From NCBI GenBank assembly GCA_017694515.1, contig JADIMV010000044.1, forward strand, positions 1 through 45,880: a stretch of 45,880 nucleotides of DNA, read 5' to 3'. Made by a program: the position numbers and the translations under genes. This DNA comes from Candidatus Aphodosoma intestinipullorum. Its GTDB lineage: Bacteria; Bacteroidota; Bacteroidia; Bacteroidales; Paludibacteraceae. Under the pieces are notes generated by a model. It made no database searches. It was given only the letters and a program-made list of their open reading frames with translations, and had not been told where the DNA came from. Shown here one piece after another: positions 27,832-36,192 of this stretch. The number at the start of each line of letters is the position of its first letter. The stretch's first letter is position 1.

Positions 27832-27888
27832 TACCTTTCCTTAGTCTCTCCTTAGCCCGCAGCTATCTCCTCCTTATCCTCTCCTTAG
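27823..27888 (-). repeat. Six-unit 11-bp array, copy 2 (murE/mraY gap)
   Basis: Minus-strand units from 27888 downward read CTAAGGAGAGG, ATAAGGAGGAG, ATAGCTGCGGG, CTAAGGAGAGA, CTAAGGAAAGG and TATTGGAAAAC. It has the same number of units as copy 1, in the same register. The units carry purine-rich AAGGAG cores that resemble ribosome sites. A further stretch past the array (TTGGAAA through GTTAA) is also similar between the two copies. Confidence 0.75.
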
Positions 27889-27988
27889 CGAAAAGCCATT
27901 ATGCAGCATTTTCCGTCCGGAAAGTTGCGAATCTGCAACCCCACATCACGGCAGTGTATTTCACACATGCCGTCTCAGCCTCCGTCCT

Positions 27989-29428
27989 CTAAAAGCACTC
28001 CCTCAGCACCTCCTTGTCATCGAAATGGTGCTTCACGCCTTTCACTATCTGATAGTCCTCATGACCTTTGCCCGCCACGAGTATCACATCGCCCTTCTGC
28101 GCCATTGCGCATGCCGTGCGTATCGCCTCCCTCCTGTCGGCTATCACGAGGCACTTTCTCCTCTCCACAGGGTCAAGCCCGGCGGTCATGTCGTCCAGTA
28201 TCGCCTGCGGCTCCTCGTCCCTCGGATTGTCGCTTGTCAGTATCACGCGGTCACTCGCCGCCGTGGCCTCCCGCGCCATCATCGGCCTCTTCCCCTTGTC
28301 ACGGTTGCCGCCGCAACCCACCACAGTGATAAGTGTGCCGCGCCCGCCGCGCACCTCGTTTATGGTAGACAGCACATTGTTCAAGGCGTCCGGCGTATGC
28401 GCATAGTCCACTATCGCTATATATCCCGCCGGGGCATACAGTGCCTCGAATCTCCCTGAGACGGGCGTAAGGCTGCTCAGCACCCTCAGCACCTCCTGCC
28501 GCTCCATGCCCAGCAGCACCGCCGCCCCGTACACCGCCGTAAGGTTATAGGCGTTGAACCTCCCTACGAACGGCAGTGTCACCTCCGTCCCGTCCACCTC
28601 GAGCGTCAGCCCCTCGAAGCTGTCCTCCACTATCCTTGTCTTGAAGTCCGCCATACCCCTGACGGAATAGGCATATTTCCGCGCCGTGCAGTTTTGCAGC
28701 ATGACCGCGCCGTTCCTGTCGTCGGCGTTAGTCAGCGCGAACGCCTCCTTCGGCAGCATATCGAAAAAGCCTTTCTTGGCTTTCAGATAGTTATCGAATG
28801 TCTTATGGTAATCCAGATGGTCGCGTGTGAGGTTCGTGAAAATTCCCCCCGCGAAGTGCAGCCCGTCTATGCGGTGCTGCGCCACGGAGTGTGAGCTGAC
28901 TTCCATGAACGCATATTCGCACCCCTCCTCCACCATCTCGGCCAGCAGTCCGTTGAGATGTATCGCGTCCGGGGTAGTATGTGTCGACGGCACAGCCCTC
29001 TCTCCCACATAGTTGCATACTGTCGAGAGCAGCCCTGCCTTATAGCCCGACTTCATGAAAAGCCTGTACAGCAGTGTGGCGACTGTCGTCTTCCCGTTCG
29101 TCCCGGTCACTCCCACCAGAGTAAGGTTGCGCGAAGGGTTTCCGTAGTAATTGGCCGCCATAGTGCCGAGGGCTGCCGCGCTGTCCGCAACCTTTATCAC
29201 CGCCACACCGTCAGCCAATCCCGCTGGCATCTCCTCGCACACCACAGCCGCCGCTCCCTTCTCCACGGCCGACTGTATATAATGGTGTCCGTCCACAGCC
29301 GTCCCGCGCATAGCCACGAACATATCGCCCGCCTCCACAGTCCGCGAGTCGAACGTTATCTTCTTGATTTCAACCTCAGCGGCACAGCCCGTACACGCCA
29401 CGCCGCTCAATATCTCCGACAGTTGCAT
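27989..29428 (-). CDS. murE: UDP-MurNAc-L-Ala-D-Glu--meso-diaminopimelate ligase
   Basis: A cytoplasmic Mur ligase that adds the third stem-peptide residue. Its ATP loop is [10 protein letters not shown] (about residues 107-116). The DNPR motif ([10 protein letters not shown]), the established mark of enzymes that use meso-diaminopimelate, predicts an mDAP-type wall. Other family segments are '[17 protein letters not shown]', '[13 protein letters not shown]', '[11 protein letters not shown]', 'DYAHTPDAL' and '[10 protein letters not shown]'. At 479 residues the length is normal. It starts 28 bases after ftsI. Confidence 0.97.
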   Translation of the reverse strand: MQLSEILSGVACTGCAAEVEIKKITFDSRTVEAGDMFVAMRGTAVDGHHYIQSAVEKGAAAVVCEEMPAGLADGVAVIKVADSAAALGTMAANYYGNPSRNLTLVGVTGTNGKTTVATLLYRLFMKSGYKAGLLSTVCNYVGERAVPSTHTTPDAIHLNGLLAEMVEEGCEYAFMEVSSHSVAQHRIDGLHFAGGIFTNLTRDHLDYHKTFDNYLKAKKGFFDMLPKEAFALTNADDRNGAVMLQNCTARKYAYSVRGMADFKTRIVEDSFEGLTLEVDGTEVTLPFVGRFNAYNLTAVYGAAVLLGMERQEVLRVLSSLTPVSGRFEALYAPAGYIAIVDYAHTPDALNNVLSTINEVRGGRGTLITVVGCGGNRDKGKRPMMAREATAASDRVILTSDNPRDEEPQAILDDMTAGLDPVERRKCLVIADRREAIRTACAMAQKGDVILVAGKGHEDYQIVKGVKHHFDDKEVLRECF

Positions 29429-29456
29429 ATCTCAAATATATTTTCTTGTTTTCTTG

Positions 29457-31586
29457 TCATCTTAGCGTCAGATAGACCGTCCCTCCCGGCACAGGTGTCG
29501 AGCCGTTGACCACCGACTGGTAAACCACACGCCCGCGCCCCGTCAGCTTCGCCCTCATTCCGCACCGCTCTATCAGGTACACAGCGTCTTTCGCCCCCAT
29601 GCCTACAACGTTAGGCACGTACTTGTCGAGTATCACCGGTATGTTCTCCGCCTCTATCATCGCCCCGCCGTCCGACTTGTGCGCACGCACCCAGTCCGCA
29701 TCGCCCATCTCATAGTCCACTCCCGCCCTGTCGAGCACACGCTCCGTCTCCCTGCGGTTGCCGGCCTTGACTGCGGGCAGGCTCTCCTCATCCAAATCGA
29801 AATCGTATATGCTGCGCTCATTCTCGTGTGCATAAACGCGCTCTGCTATAGTCTTGAACACACTGCCCGGCATATAGCCGCCCACATAGCCCAACCTCGG
29901 CTGCCTGATGACCACTATCGCGCTGTACTGTGGCTTCTCCGAGGGGAAGTACCCGCAGAACGACACTTGGTGCGTCATCACATTCCGCCCGCCGTAGCCT
30001 ATCTGTGCCGTCCCGGTCTTGCCGGAAAACTGCACCTCCTTTGACCTGAACCCCACGGCCGTCCCTTTCGTCACCACGCTGTCCAGCATGGCGCGTATTT
30101 TCCTCAGCGTTGCTTTTGAGCATATCGACGGGTTGATTACCTCCGGGCGGAACTCCCTCACCACATCGCCCTCGCTCTTTATCGCCTTGACGAAATGCGG
30201 CCTGACCATACACCCGTCGTTCGCTATCGCATTATAAAATGCCAGTGTATATATCGGCGGCATCTGCACATTGTAGCCTATCGACATCCACGGCAGGGTC
30301 GTTACGTTCCACCTCGATTTCCCGTTCGCGTCCTTGTACGTGTCCGGATGCGGTATCTCCGGCCTCCCCGCACCCGGTATCTCTATGCCCATGTCGCGGT
30401 CTTCCTCCAGCCTGTATATCCCGTATATCCCGTCCACAAACTCGCCGGGCTTCTTGCCGTAATACTCGTTTATCACACGGGACACGCCCACGTTCGACGA
30501 ATACGCCAGCGCGTCCGACACCGTTATTTTGCCGTATCCCCCGCGACTCTTGTTGTGGTCTGTCATCTCCGTCCGCCCGAAGAAATATGACCCCTTGCCT
30601 GTGTCCACACTGTCCGTAGGCTCACACACCCCATCCTCCATCGCCACCATCAGCGATATGGTCTTGAATGTCGAGCCGGGTTCCGACATATCCCCGACTG
30701 CCATGTTATACACCTCTTTATACACTCCCTTCTCCTGCCGCGACAGATTGACGCACGCCCTCACCTCTCCCGTGTGAACGTCCATCAGCACTACGCACCC
30801 CCGCGCTGCGTCATAGCGTACCAGTTCGTCACGCAACGCCTTGTCGCAGATGTCTTGCAGTACCACGTCTATCGTGGTCACAAGATCCATGCCGTCCTCC
30901 GGCTGCTGCAATATTTCGTACACCCAACTCGTCCCGGCACGGGTGCCTTTCTCCACACCCGGCTTTCCGCGCAATATAGAGTCGTACTTCAGCTCAAGGC
31001 CATACTGCCCGCCCTGCCCTGCGCCGTACACATTGCCTATCGTCCTTGCGCACAGGTCGCCGTACAGGTTCTCGCGGTTGGTATATTCCCTCGTGAAAAG
31101 GCCGCTCTTATAGCGTCCCAGCCTAAACAGCGGGAAACTCTTCACTTCCATCATGTCTATATACGACACCTTCTCGGGATAGAGCCTCAACGCCCCGTCG
31201 CCTCTCCTGTACGCCGCGTCTATCATCCTGCGGTACGCCGCAGCCGACTTGTCTCCGAACTTCCTTGAAAGGCAGATGCAGAGCGAATCTATATGCTCCT
31301 TGTACAGTGCCCCCTCCTTCTGGTGCAAGGCCGGCACACGCGTATCCATCAGCAGCGTGTACGACGGTATTGTCGCCGATATGAGTTCCCCGTCGCACGT
31401 ATATATATTGCCTCTGTTGGGCTCTACCTGCCGCTCCCGGCTTTCGAGGCTCTCGGCCACCTCCATCCACCGCCCGCGCTCCACCGTCTGAAGATATACG
31501 ATACGGGCTATCACAGCCGCAAACCCCGCCGCGATGACCAGATAGACCACAATGAATCTCTTTAATATCGTATCCCTCAGTGCCAC
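29457..31586 (-). CDS. ftsI: Septal peptidoglycan transpeptidase (FtsI/PBP, with PASTA domain)
   Basis: A class B penicillin-binding protein that cross-links septal wall made by FtsW. One N-terminal membrane helix (about 10-32) is followed by a dimerisation region (RGNIYTCDGELIS). The transpeptidase domain has the nucleophile STFK (near 305), SSN (near 363) and KTGT (near 523). A C-terminal PASTA-like repeat (VPNVVGMGAKDAVYLIERCGM ... PVPGGTVYLTLR) closes the 709-residue protein. A 117-base spacer separates it from ftsL, with a small hairpin at 31683-31700. It would be a beta-lactam target. Confidence 0.96.
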   Translation of the reverse strand: MALRDTILKRFIVVYLVIAAGFAAVIARIVYLQTVERGRWMEVAESLESRERQVEPNRGNIYTCDGELISATIPSYTLLMDTRVPALHQKEGALYKEHIDSLCICLSRKFGDKSAAAYRRMIDAAYRRGDGALRLYPEKVSYIDMMEVKSFPLFRLGRYKSGLFTREYTNRENLYGDLCARTIGNVYGAGQGGQYGLELKYDSILRGKPGVEKGTRAGTSWVYEILQQPEDGMDLVTTIDVVLQDICDKALRDELVRYDAARGCVVLMDVHTGEVRACVNLSRQEKGVYKEVYNMAVGDMSEPGSTFKTISLMVAMEDGVCEPTDSVDTGKGSYFFGRTEMTDHNKSRGGYGKITVSDALAYSSNVGVSRVINEYYGKKPGEFVDGIYGIYRLEEDRDMGIEIPGAGRPEIPHPDTYKDANGKSRWNVTTLPWMSIGYNVQMPPIYTLAFYNAIANDGCMVRPHFVKAIKSEGDVVREFRPEVINPSICSKATLRKIRAMLDSVVTKGTAVGFRSKEVQFSGKTGTAQIGYGGRNVMTHQVSFCGYFPSEKPQYSAIVVIRQPRLGYVGGYMPGSVFKTIAERVYAHENERSIYDFDLDEESLPAVKAGNRRETERVLDRAGVDYEMGDADWVRAHKSDGGAMIEAENIPVILDKYVPNVVGMGAKDAVYLIERCGMRAKLTGRGRVVYQSVVNGSTPVPGGTVYLTLR

Positions 31587-31703
31587 AATCCTATGATATT
31601 ACAAGCCTTGAATAAGCCCAAGGCTCATATTCCCTACATGCCGGACTACCATCTGGTAACCCACGGAAAATCCGCCATTGATTGCCGTTCCAAAGCGGCA
31701 GCG

Positions 31704-32105
31704 TCACTCCCTGACCACCACTACCGGCGTGCGTGTCTCCTCCAGTTTGCTGCCCTGCGCCTTCAGCCTTTCCTGCACCTTCGACCTGCGCCCCATCTCC
31801 ATAAGCTGACGCGATGTCGTGAGCGACTTATATTTCACATCGAGCAGTTCTTTCTTCGCCTTGTCGTTCCTCTTCAGTTCTGCCTCATACAGGAAACTGT
31901 TGTTCACGTACGTCAGCGCGAGTATCACCACAAAGATAAAAAACGGCAGCTGCCTCTGCACCGCGTCCCTCGTCAGCAGCGAACCCGCAATCAGGTCGCT
32001 GACAAACCCTTTCAGGTCTGTGCTGCCGACAATCCTCTTCCTCACGGCAGGACGCTCCTTCCGAACCTCCGCCTCTCCGCTTTTCTTGCTCCTGAATATC
32101 CCCAT
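31704..32105 (-). CDS. ftsL: FtsL-like cell division protein
   Basis: A 133-residue bitopic protein. A basic cytoplasmic N-terminus of about 52 residues comes first, then one membrane helix (PFFIFVVILALTYVNN, about 54-70). A periplasmic stretch rich in Lys, Glu and Leu follows, which should form a coiled coil (SFLYEAELKRNDKAKKELL). It lies between rsmH and ftsI, where Bacteroidota carry a divergent FtsL-like protein, and starts 11 bases after the rsmH stop. Sequence similarity to proteobacterial FtsL is too weak to see, so topology and position carry the call. Confidence 0.8.
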   Translation of the reverse strand: MGIFRSKKSGEAEVRKERPAVRKRIVGSTDLKGFVSDLIAGSLLTRDAVQRQLPFFIFVVILALTYVNNSFLYEAELKRNDKAKKELLDVKYKSLTTSRQLMEMGRRSKVQERLKAQGSKLEETRTPVVVVRE

Positions 32106-32116
32106 AAATTTTTCTT

Positions 32117-33025
32117 CTACAATCTTTCCGCCACCCGTAGTTTCGCGCTCCGCGCACGGCTGTTCCGCGCCACTTCATCCTCCGTCGGCACTATCACCCT
32201 GTTGTTCACGGCTCTCATCAGCACAACGGGCTTCCCGTAAAAATCTTTCTCCACTCTGCCCTCCGGATTACCCGCCTTAATGAAATTCTTCACAATGCGG
32301 TCTTCGAGCGAATGATACGTCAGCACAGCCAGCCGCCCGCCTTGCCCCAGCACATCGGGCACTTGCGCCAGCATCCGCTTCAACACATCCATCTCCCGGT
32401 TCACCTCTATCCGCAAAGCCTGAAACACCTTCGCCATATCCTTCTTCTCCCTCTCTTTCGGCAACAGCGGACTAACCACATCCATGAACTGAGCTATCTC
32501 CGCAAACGGCGTGGCAGTCCGCGCCCTCACCACTGCGGCAGCCAGCCGCCGCGCCTGTTGCAGCTCCCCGTAATAGAAAAACATATCCGCCAGCTGCGCC
32601 TCACTATATCTGTTGAGCACATCGGCAGCCGTCATGCCGCCACGTGCGTTCATCCTCATGTCCAGTCTCCCTTCGTAACGGAACGAGAACCCCCGCTCCT
32701 CATCATCAAAGTGGTGCGACGACACACCGAGGTCGGCCAATATCCCGTCCACGCGCTCCACGCCGTAATAGCGCAGAAAGTTCTTCAGGTAGCAGAAATT
32801 GCTCCTCACGAACGTCAGCCTCTCGTCGTCCGGCACATTCCTCATCGCGTCCTCATCCTGGTCGAACGCATACAGCCTCCCCTGCCGCCCGAGCCGTTCC
32901 AGTATCGCCCGCGAATGGCCGCCTCCGCCGAACGTCAGGTCGACATACACGCCGTCCTCCCTCACATTCAGCCCGTCGAGAGTCTCATCCAGCAGCACCG
33001 GTATATGATATATCTCCTCTTCCAT
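32117..33025 (-). CDS. rsmH: 16S rRNA (cytosine(1402)-N(4))-methyltransferase
   Basis: A SAM-dependent methyltransferase that modifies C1402 in the decoding centre of 16S rRNA. The SAM loop is YVDLTFGGGGHSRAIL, followed by 'LYAFDQDEDAM' and 'DGILADLGVSSHHFDDEERGFSFR'. 'AQFMDVVSPL', 'QALRIEVNREMDVLKRML' and 'LAVLTYHSLEDRIVKNF' complete the family pattern. I choose the ATG at 33025 (MEEEIYHIPVLL), which has GGAG about 9 bases upstream. An in-frame ATG at 33040 overlaps mraZ and would add five residues. About 302 residues is a normal length. Confidence 0.95.
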   Translation of the reverse strand: MEEEIYHIPVLLDETLDGLNVREDGVYVDLTFGGGGHSRAILERLGRQGRLYAFDQDEDAMRNVPDDERLTFVRSNFCYLKNFLRYYGVERVDGILADLGVSSHHFDDEERGFSFRYEGRLDMRMNARGGMTAADVLNRYSEAQLADMFFYYGELQQARRLAAAVVRARTATPFAEIAQFMDVVSPLLPKEREKKDMAKVFQALRIEVNREMDVLKRMLAQVPDVLGQGGRLAVLTYHSLEDRIVKNFIKAGNPEGRVEKDFYGKPVVLMRAVNNRVIVPTEDEVARNSRARSAKLRVAERL

Positions 33026-33029
33026 AGCA

Positions 33030-33491
33030 TTACTCTCCATCCTTCGCGCCTTTCATCTTGGAAGCCAGACGGCGGGCGAAATCCTCGCGTCCCATCTTTG
33101 CCGACTCATACCTCTCCTTGCCCCACACCGCAATGCGGTCTATCATCCCCACGAACAGCAACGTCTGCCCCGCGCCTATCGCCGACAAGAACCTCTTCTG
33201 TATCAATATCCTGCCCTGCGAATCGATATCCATCCATTCCGCATCGCTCACAAACTGCATCAGCAACAGCCTGTCCTCCGCGTCCCACTCGTCCAGACGG
33301 CCTTGTAGCTCCTCCACCATCCTGTTCCACACCCCCTCCGGGTACAGCACAAGACACTCATTCTCCGGGTCCATGCGCATGACCACACGCCCCCGCTCCC
33401 CGTCCGGCAGCAGACGGCGGTACACCGACGGCAGGAACACCCTCCCTTTCGCATCGGTCTTGGCCTCACAGTTCCCTATGAAAAATGACAT
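33030..33491 (-). CDS. mraZ: Transcriptional regulator MraZ
   Basis: First gene of the dcw operon, 153 residues. The start at 33491 (MSFFIGNCEAK) fits family members better than the upstream in-frame ATG at 33506. Two AbrB-like swapped-hairpin repeats each carry the family DxxxR signature (DAKGRVFLP near residue 13 and DSQGRILIQ later). MraZ proteins form rings that bind direct TGGGR repeats in their own promoter and repress the operon. Three such boxes occur at 33557-33580. It is slightly longer than the E. coli protein, with a basic tail (ASKMKGAKDGE). Confidence 0.95.
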   Translation of the reverse strand: MSFFIGNCEAKTDAKGRVFLPSVYRRLLPDGERGRVVMRMDPENECLVLYPEGVWNRMVEELQGRLDEWDAEDRLLLMQFVSDAEWMDIDSQGRILIQKRFLSAIGAGQTLLFVGMIDRIAVWGKERYESAKMGREDFARRLASKMKGAKDGE

Positions 33492-33539
33492 TACCTCATT
33501 CCGCACCCCTATCGGTACGTCTCATGACAATTCGCCATT

Positions 33540-33547
33540 CAAAGGTA
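33540..33547 (-). promoter_or_regulatory. -7 element of the mraZ/dcw promoter
   Basis: The minus strand reads TACCTTTG, an exact TAnnTTTG match, about 48 bases before the chosen mraZ start. The -33 half is poor: only GTTG is present, at 33574-33571, 23 bases upstream. It sits among the TGGGR boxes, so bound MraZ would cover it. Confidence 0.6.
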
Positions 33548-33556
33548 GGCATTTAT

Positions 33557-33580
33557 TCCCATATTCCCCACAACACCCCA
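33557..33580 (-). promoter_or_regulatory. Likely MraZ operator (three TGGGR boxes)
   Basis: Minus-strand direct repeats TGGGG (33580-33576), TGGGG (33570-33566) and TGGGA (33561-33557) are separated by 5 and 4 bases, so they sit about one helical turn apart. Known MraZ operators are repeats of TGGGN with 5-base spacers. They lie just upstream of the -7 element, a position suited to autorepression of the whole operon. Confidence 0.7.
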
Positions 33581-33588
33581 CCAAAAAG

Positions 33589-33652
33589 TTTTCCACACTC
33601 AAAAACCCGATTAAATCGGCATTTTCGCGCTCCTTCAAGCCAGTTATCCACA
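33589..33652 (+). promoter_or_regulatory. Pair of DnaA-box-like sites upstream of mraZ
   Basis: TTTTCCACA (33589-33597) and TTATCCACA (33644-33652) both fit the relaxed DnaA box TTWTNCACA. The second is the perfect high-affinity form. They have the same orientation and are 55 bases apart, five helical turns. They may tie dcw transcription to DnaA. No AT-rich unwinding region or dnaA/dnaN gene is nearby, so an origin is unlikely. Confidence 0.4.
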
Positions 33653-33792
33653 TTGCTCCCAGCCCCAAACCCGCACACCACACCTCTAATTTACAACAGT
33701 TTAACACTTACCACCCACTCACCGCCCTCAAAAAGTGGGGCATAGTGGAGCAATACCAGCATCCTTGTCCTCATGCCTCTCTATAAATAAAA

Positions 33793-33851
33793 GTTAAAAA
33801 GACGTACTCTCGCCGAAGCTCCCAGCCAGCCCTCCCGAAGACCCTCCGAAG
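33793..33851 (+). repeat. Interspersed 11-bp-phased element, copy D
   Basis: GTTAAAAA, two variable bases, then CGTACTCTCG, with CCGAAG at 33813, 33835 and 33846. The missing hexamer at 33824 is degenerate (AGCCAG), yet the 11-base register is intact. It has the same orientation as copy A. Confidence 0.75.
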
Positions 33852-33914
33852 CCCCACGCGGAAAAACAGCCGCATACTGCCTTCCTCCCCGCACCTTCTG
33901 ACGGATTTATTTCG

Positions 33915-33922
33915 TAACTTTG
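33915..33922 (+). promoter_or_regulatory. Possible -7 element for the hydrolase gene
   Basis: TAACTTTG matches TAnnTTTG and lies 26 bases before the start codon. No TTTG stands at the expected -33 distance, so the promoter is either weak or activator-dependent. Confidence 0.4.
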
Positions 33923-33948
33923 CTAACCGAACATAACAACAGCACATT

Positions 33949-35217
33949 ATGAAGCGCATACATCACATCATCCTCCTCATCGCCGCCCTCGCGGCCGTCA
34001 CCACCGTCCACGCCGACACGCAACACAACATCCGCCTCTCGCAGCACACCCTCGAACTCATGCGTGCCGCGCAGGGCGACAGCGTCCACTCCCTCTTCAA
34101 TTCACAGATGCGTGCCGCCGTCCCCGCCGCGCAGCTCTCCCCCATGTTCGCCCAGCTCGAACTCCAGTTCGGCAAACTCGAAACCGGGGGACAGTGGAGC
34201 GTAGACCACATCGGACAGCTCGAAATCTACTTCTGTGACCTCACCTTCTCCCGCGCCACTCTACGTATGCTCACCGCCTTTGACCCCGACGGGCTGATGA
34301 ACACCCTCCGCTTCGTCCCCGCACCGCAGCCCGCTCCCGTCACGGAAAAGGCCACAGCCGACACAAGCCTCATACGCGAACGCGAACTGACCGTCACAAC
34401 CGGCAAATACCGCCTCCCCGCCACGCTCACCACACCCGCCACCCCCGCCCAAAGCAACCGCTTCCCCTGTGTCGTGATAGTCCACGGCTCCGGGCCGCAG
34501 GACCGCGACGGCACTATGGGGCCTAACCACGTCTACCGCGACATAGCACACGGACTTGCCGTGCGCGGCATAGCCTCGCTCCGCTACGACAAGCGCACTT
34601 ATGTCTACCGCTCAACCCCTGCTGACGAACCGCTCACGCCTGACTACGAGACTGTAGACGATGCCCTGTCTGCCATCTCACTCGCCCGCACCCTGCCCGA
34701 AGTAGACCCACAGAAAGTCATAATGGCGGGTCACAGCTTCGGCGGTCAGATGCTGCCCGTCATCACTTCACGCGCCGGCGACAGCCTCGCGGGGGCAATA
34801 GTACTATCTGGAGCTGCACGCCACATCTTCACCCTCATGGACGAACAGCTGCACTACCTCAGCCCGCAGGCCGATGAGGAGACCATAAAACAGCAGCTGG
34901 CCGCACTGAAATCATCAGCCCCGGCAGAGTACTGGGAATACCTCGACCGCTACGACACGGAGAAAGAGGCTGCCTCCATGACGCTGCCGGTCTTGGTCAT
35001 ACAGGGAGGACGTGACTATCAGGTGACGGAAACTGACTACGCCATCTGGCGCAACGCATTGAAAGGCAACCCCAAAGCACAGTTCCGCCTCTACCCCGAC
35101 CTCAACCACATCTATCAGGAAGGCACAGTCCCATCCACCCCGGACGAATACAGCCGCCCCACCCCCGTCTCCCCCCGCCTGCTTGACGACATCGCGCAGT
35201 GGGTACTCTCCCTTTGA
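33949..35217 (+). CDS. Exported alpha/beta hydrolase with DUF3887-like N-terminal domain
   Basis: A 422-residue protein with an N-terminal signal peptide (MKRIHHIILLIAALAAVTTVHA). A helical domain of about 100 residues (LFNSQMRAAVPAAQLSPMFAQL ... GQWSVDHIGQLEIYFC) resembles DUF3887. An alpha/beta hydrolase domain follows, with the oxyanion segment VIVHGSGPQDRDG, the nucleophile elbow AGHSFGGQ (Ser near 262), the acid GGRDYQV (Asp near 355) and His in LNHIY (near 386). Family members act as periplasmic or secreted esterases or peptidases; the substrate is unknown. It is transcribed alone, diverging from the dcw operon and converging on lpxA. Confidence 0.88.
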   Translation: MKRIHHIILLIAALAAVTTVHADTQHNIRLSQHTLELMRAAQGDSVHSLFNSQMRAAVPAAQLSPMFAQLELQFGKLETGGQWSVDHIGQLEIYFCDLTFSRATLRMLTAFDPDGLMNTLRFVPAPQPAPVTEKATADTSLIRERELTVTTGKYRLPATLTTPATPAQSNRFPCVVIVHGSGPQDRDGTMGPNHVYRDIAHGLAVRGIASLRYDKRTYVYRSTPADEPLTPDYETVDDALSAISLARTLPEVDPQKVIMAGHSFGGQMLPVITSRAGDSLAGAIVLSGAARHIFTLMDEQLHYLSPQADEETIKQQLAALKSSAPAEYWEYLDRYDTEKEAASMTLPVLVIQGGRDYQVTETDYAIWRNALKGNPKAQFRLYPDLNHIYQEGTVPSTPDEYSRPTPVSPRLLDDIAQWVLSL

Positions 35218-35239
35218 GTTTCCCAACTCCTCATAGCGG

Positions 35240-35288
35240 AAAACAACAAAGCCGGACGCGCTGCCCTCAACAGACAGCACGTCCGGCT
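35240..35288 (-). terminator. Terminator between the hydrolase gene and lpxA
   Basis: The arms AGCCGGACG (35250-35258) and CGTCCGGCT (35280-35288) form a 9-bp stem, extended inside by GCTG/CAGC. On the minus strand TTTGTTGTTTT follows (complement of 35240-35250), which suits the end of the lpx operon. The stem may also stop plus-strand transcripts from the hydrolase gene, though its T-tract on that side is poor. Confidence 0.75.
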
Positions 35289-35338
35289 CATTATCCTAAA
35301 CAGGGGAACTCCCACCCCTTAACCCCCGACGGGTTAAA

Positions 35339-36124
35339 TCACTTCGCGTTCCCTTTGAGTATGCCGCGTGGAGATGATTTCACGAACTCCACCACAGTGT
35401 CGCGCTCGGCAGTCTGCGGCATCTCGGCTACGATTTTCTCCATAGCGTCGCTGTTGTTCAGTCCGCTGTTGAACAGCATCCTGTACACGCCCTGCACCGT
35501 CTCCACCTGCTCCTCCGAGAAACCACGGCGGCGAAGCCCCACGACATTTATGCCGGCAAAGGCTATCGGCTCACGTGCCGCTATTGCGTATGGAGGCACA
35601 TCCTTGTTCACCTTCGTGCCTCCCTGTATCATGCTGTGGCAACCGATGCGCGAGAACTGGTGCACGAGAGTGCCCCCGCCTATCACCGCGTAATCGTCTA
35701 TATCCACCTCGCCTGCCAGCTGCGTGGCGTTGCTCATGATGATATTGTTGCCCAGCACACAGTCATGCGCCACATGGCAATAGGCCATGATAAGGCAGTT
35801 GTTCCCTATGACTGTCTTGCCCCTTGCCGCCGTGCCACGGTGTACAGTGGCACATTCGCGTATCACCGTATTGTCTCCGATATAGACATAGGTCTTCTCC
35901 CCCCTGAATTTCAAGTCCTGCGGTATCGCGCCTATCACCGCCCCGGGAAAGACCGTGCAGTTCTTTCCTATACGCGACCCGGGCAATATCACCGCATTCC
36001 CCATTATGTGTGTGCCTTCCCCTATCTCCACATCCTCATATATCGATGCGAAAGGGTCTACCGTAACTCCCCCGGCAAGCCTCGCCTCCGGATGTATATA
36101 AGCCAATGGTTGTTGGTTCGTCAT
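35339..36124 (-). CDS. lpxA: UDP-N-acetylglucosamine acyltransferase
   Basis: A trimeric left-handed beta-helix enzyme that starts lipid A synthesis by moving a 3-hydroxyacyl chain from ACP to UDP-GlcNAc. Hexapeptide repeats fill the first 180 residues (for example YIHPEARLAGGVTVDP and VEIGEGTHIMGNAVILP). The catalytic His lies in MAYCHVAHDC (117-120). The C-terminal helical part (LRRRGFSEEQVETVQGVYRMLF) is as expected. At 261 residues it is a normal length. It is last in the lpxD-lpxC/fabZ-lpxA operon, 68 bases after the fusion gene. Confidence 0.96.
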   Translation of the reverse strand: MTNQQPLAYIHPEARLAGGVTVDPFASIYEDVEIGEGTHIMGNAVILPGSRIGKNCTVFPGAVIGAIPQDLKFRGEKTYVYIGDNTVIRECATVHRGTAARGKTVIGNNCLIMAYCHVAHDCVLGNNIIMSNATQLAGEVDIDDYAVIGGGTLVHQFSRIGCHSMIQGGTKVNKDVPPYAIAAREPIAFAGINVVGLRRRGFSEEQVETVQGVYRMLFNSGLNNSDAMEKIVAEMPQTAERDTVVEFVKSSPRGILKGNAK

Positions 36125-36192
36125 CTGCTTTACGTTTGATTATAAATTATGATATTCCACTGCTGCCCGGCCTCATGACGGGCAAGACAGCC

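Larger units (their letters stand above)
27641..27988. other. Gap in the dcw operon between murE and mraY
   Basis: The second interruption of the operon, 348 bases. It contains a six-unit 11-bp array (27823-27888), closely matching the ftsW/murG gap in part, and a small open frame (27661-27831) that runs almost to mraY. No terminator hairpin was seen, so the operon is presumably transcribed through. Confidence 0.65.
33492..33948. other. Divergent intergenic region between mraZ and the hydrolase gene
   Basis: This 457-base control region contains the mraZ -7 element (33540-33547), three TGGGR boxes (33557-33580), two DnaA-box-like sites (33589-33597 and 33644-33652) and repeat copy D (33793-33851). 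A possible plus-strand -7 element (33915-33922) serves the hydrolase gene. I see no convincing gene. Confidence 0.7.

Noticed and set aside
33589-33652. Replication origin
   Set aside because: Only two DnaA-like boxes, with no AT-rich unwinding region and no dnaA, dnaN or gidA nearby.
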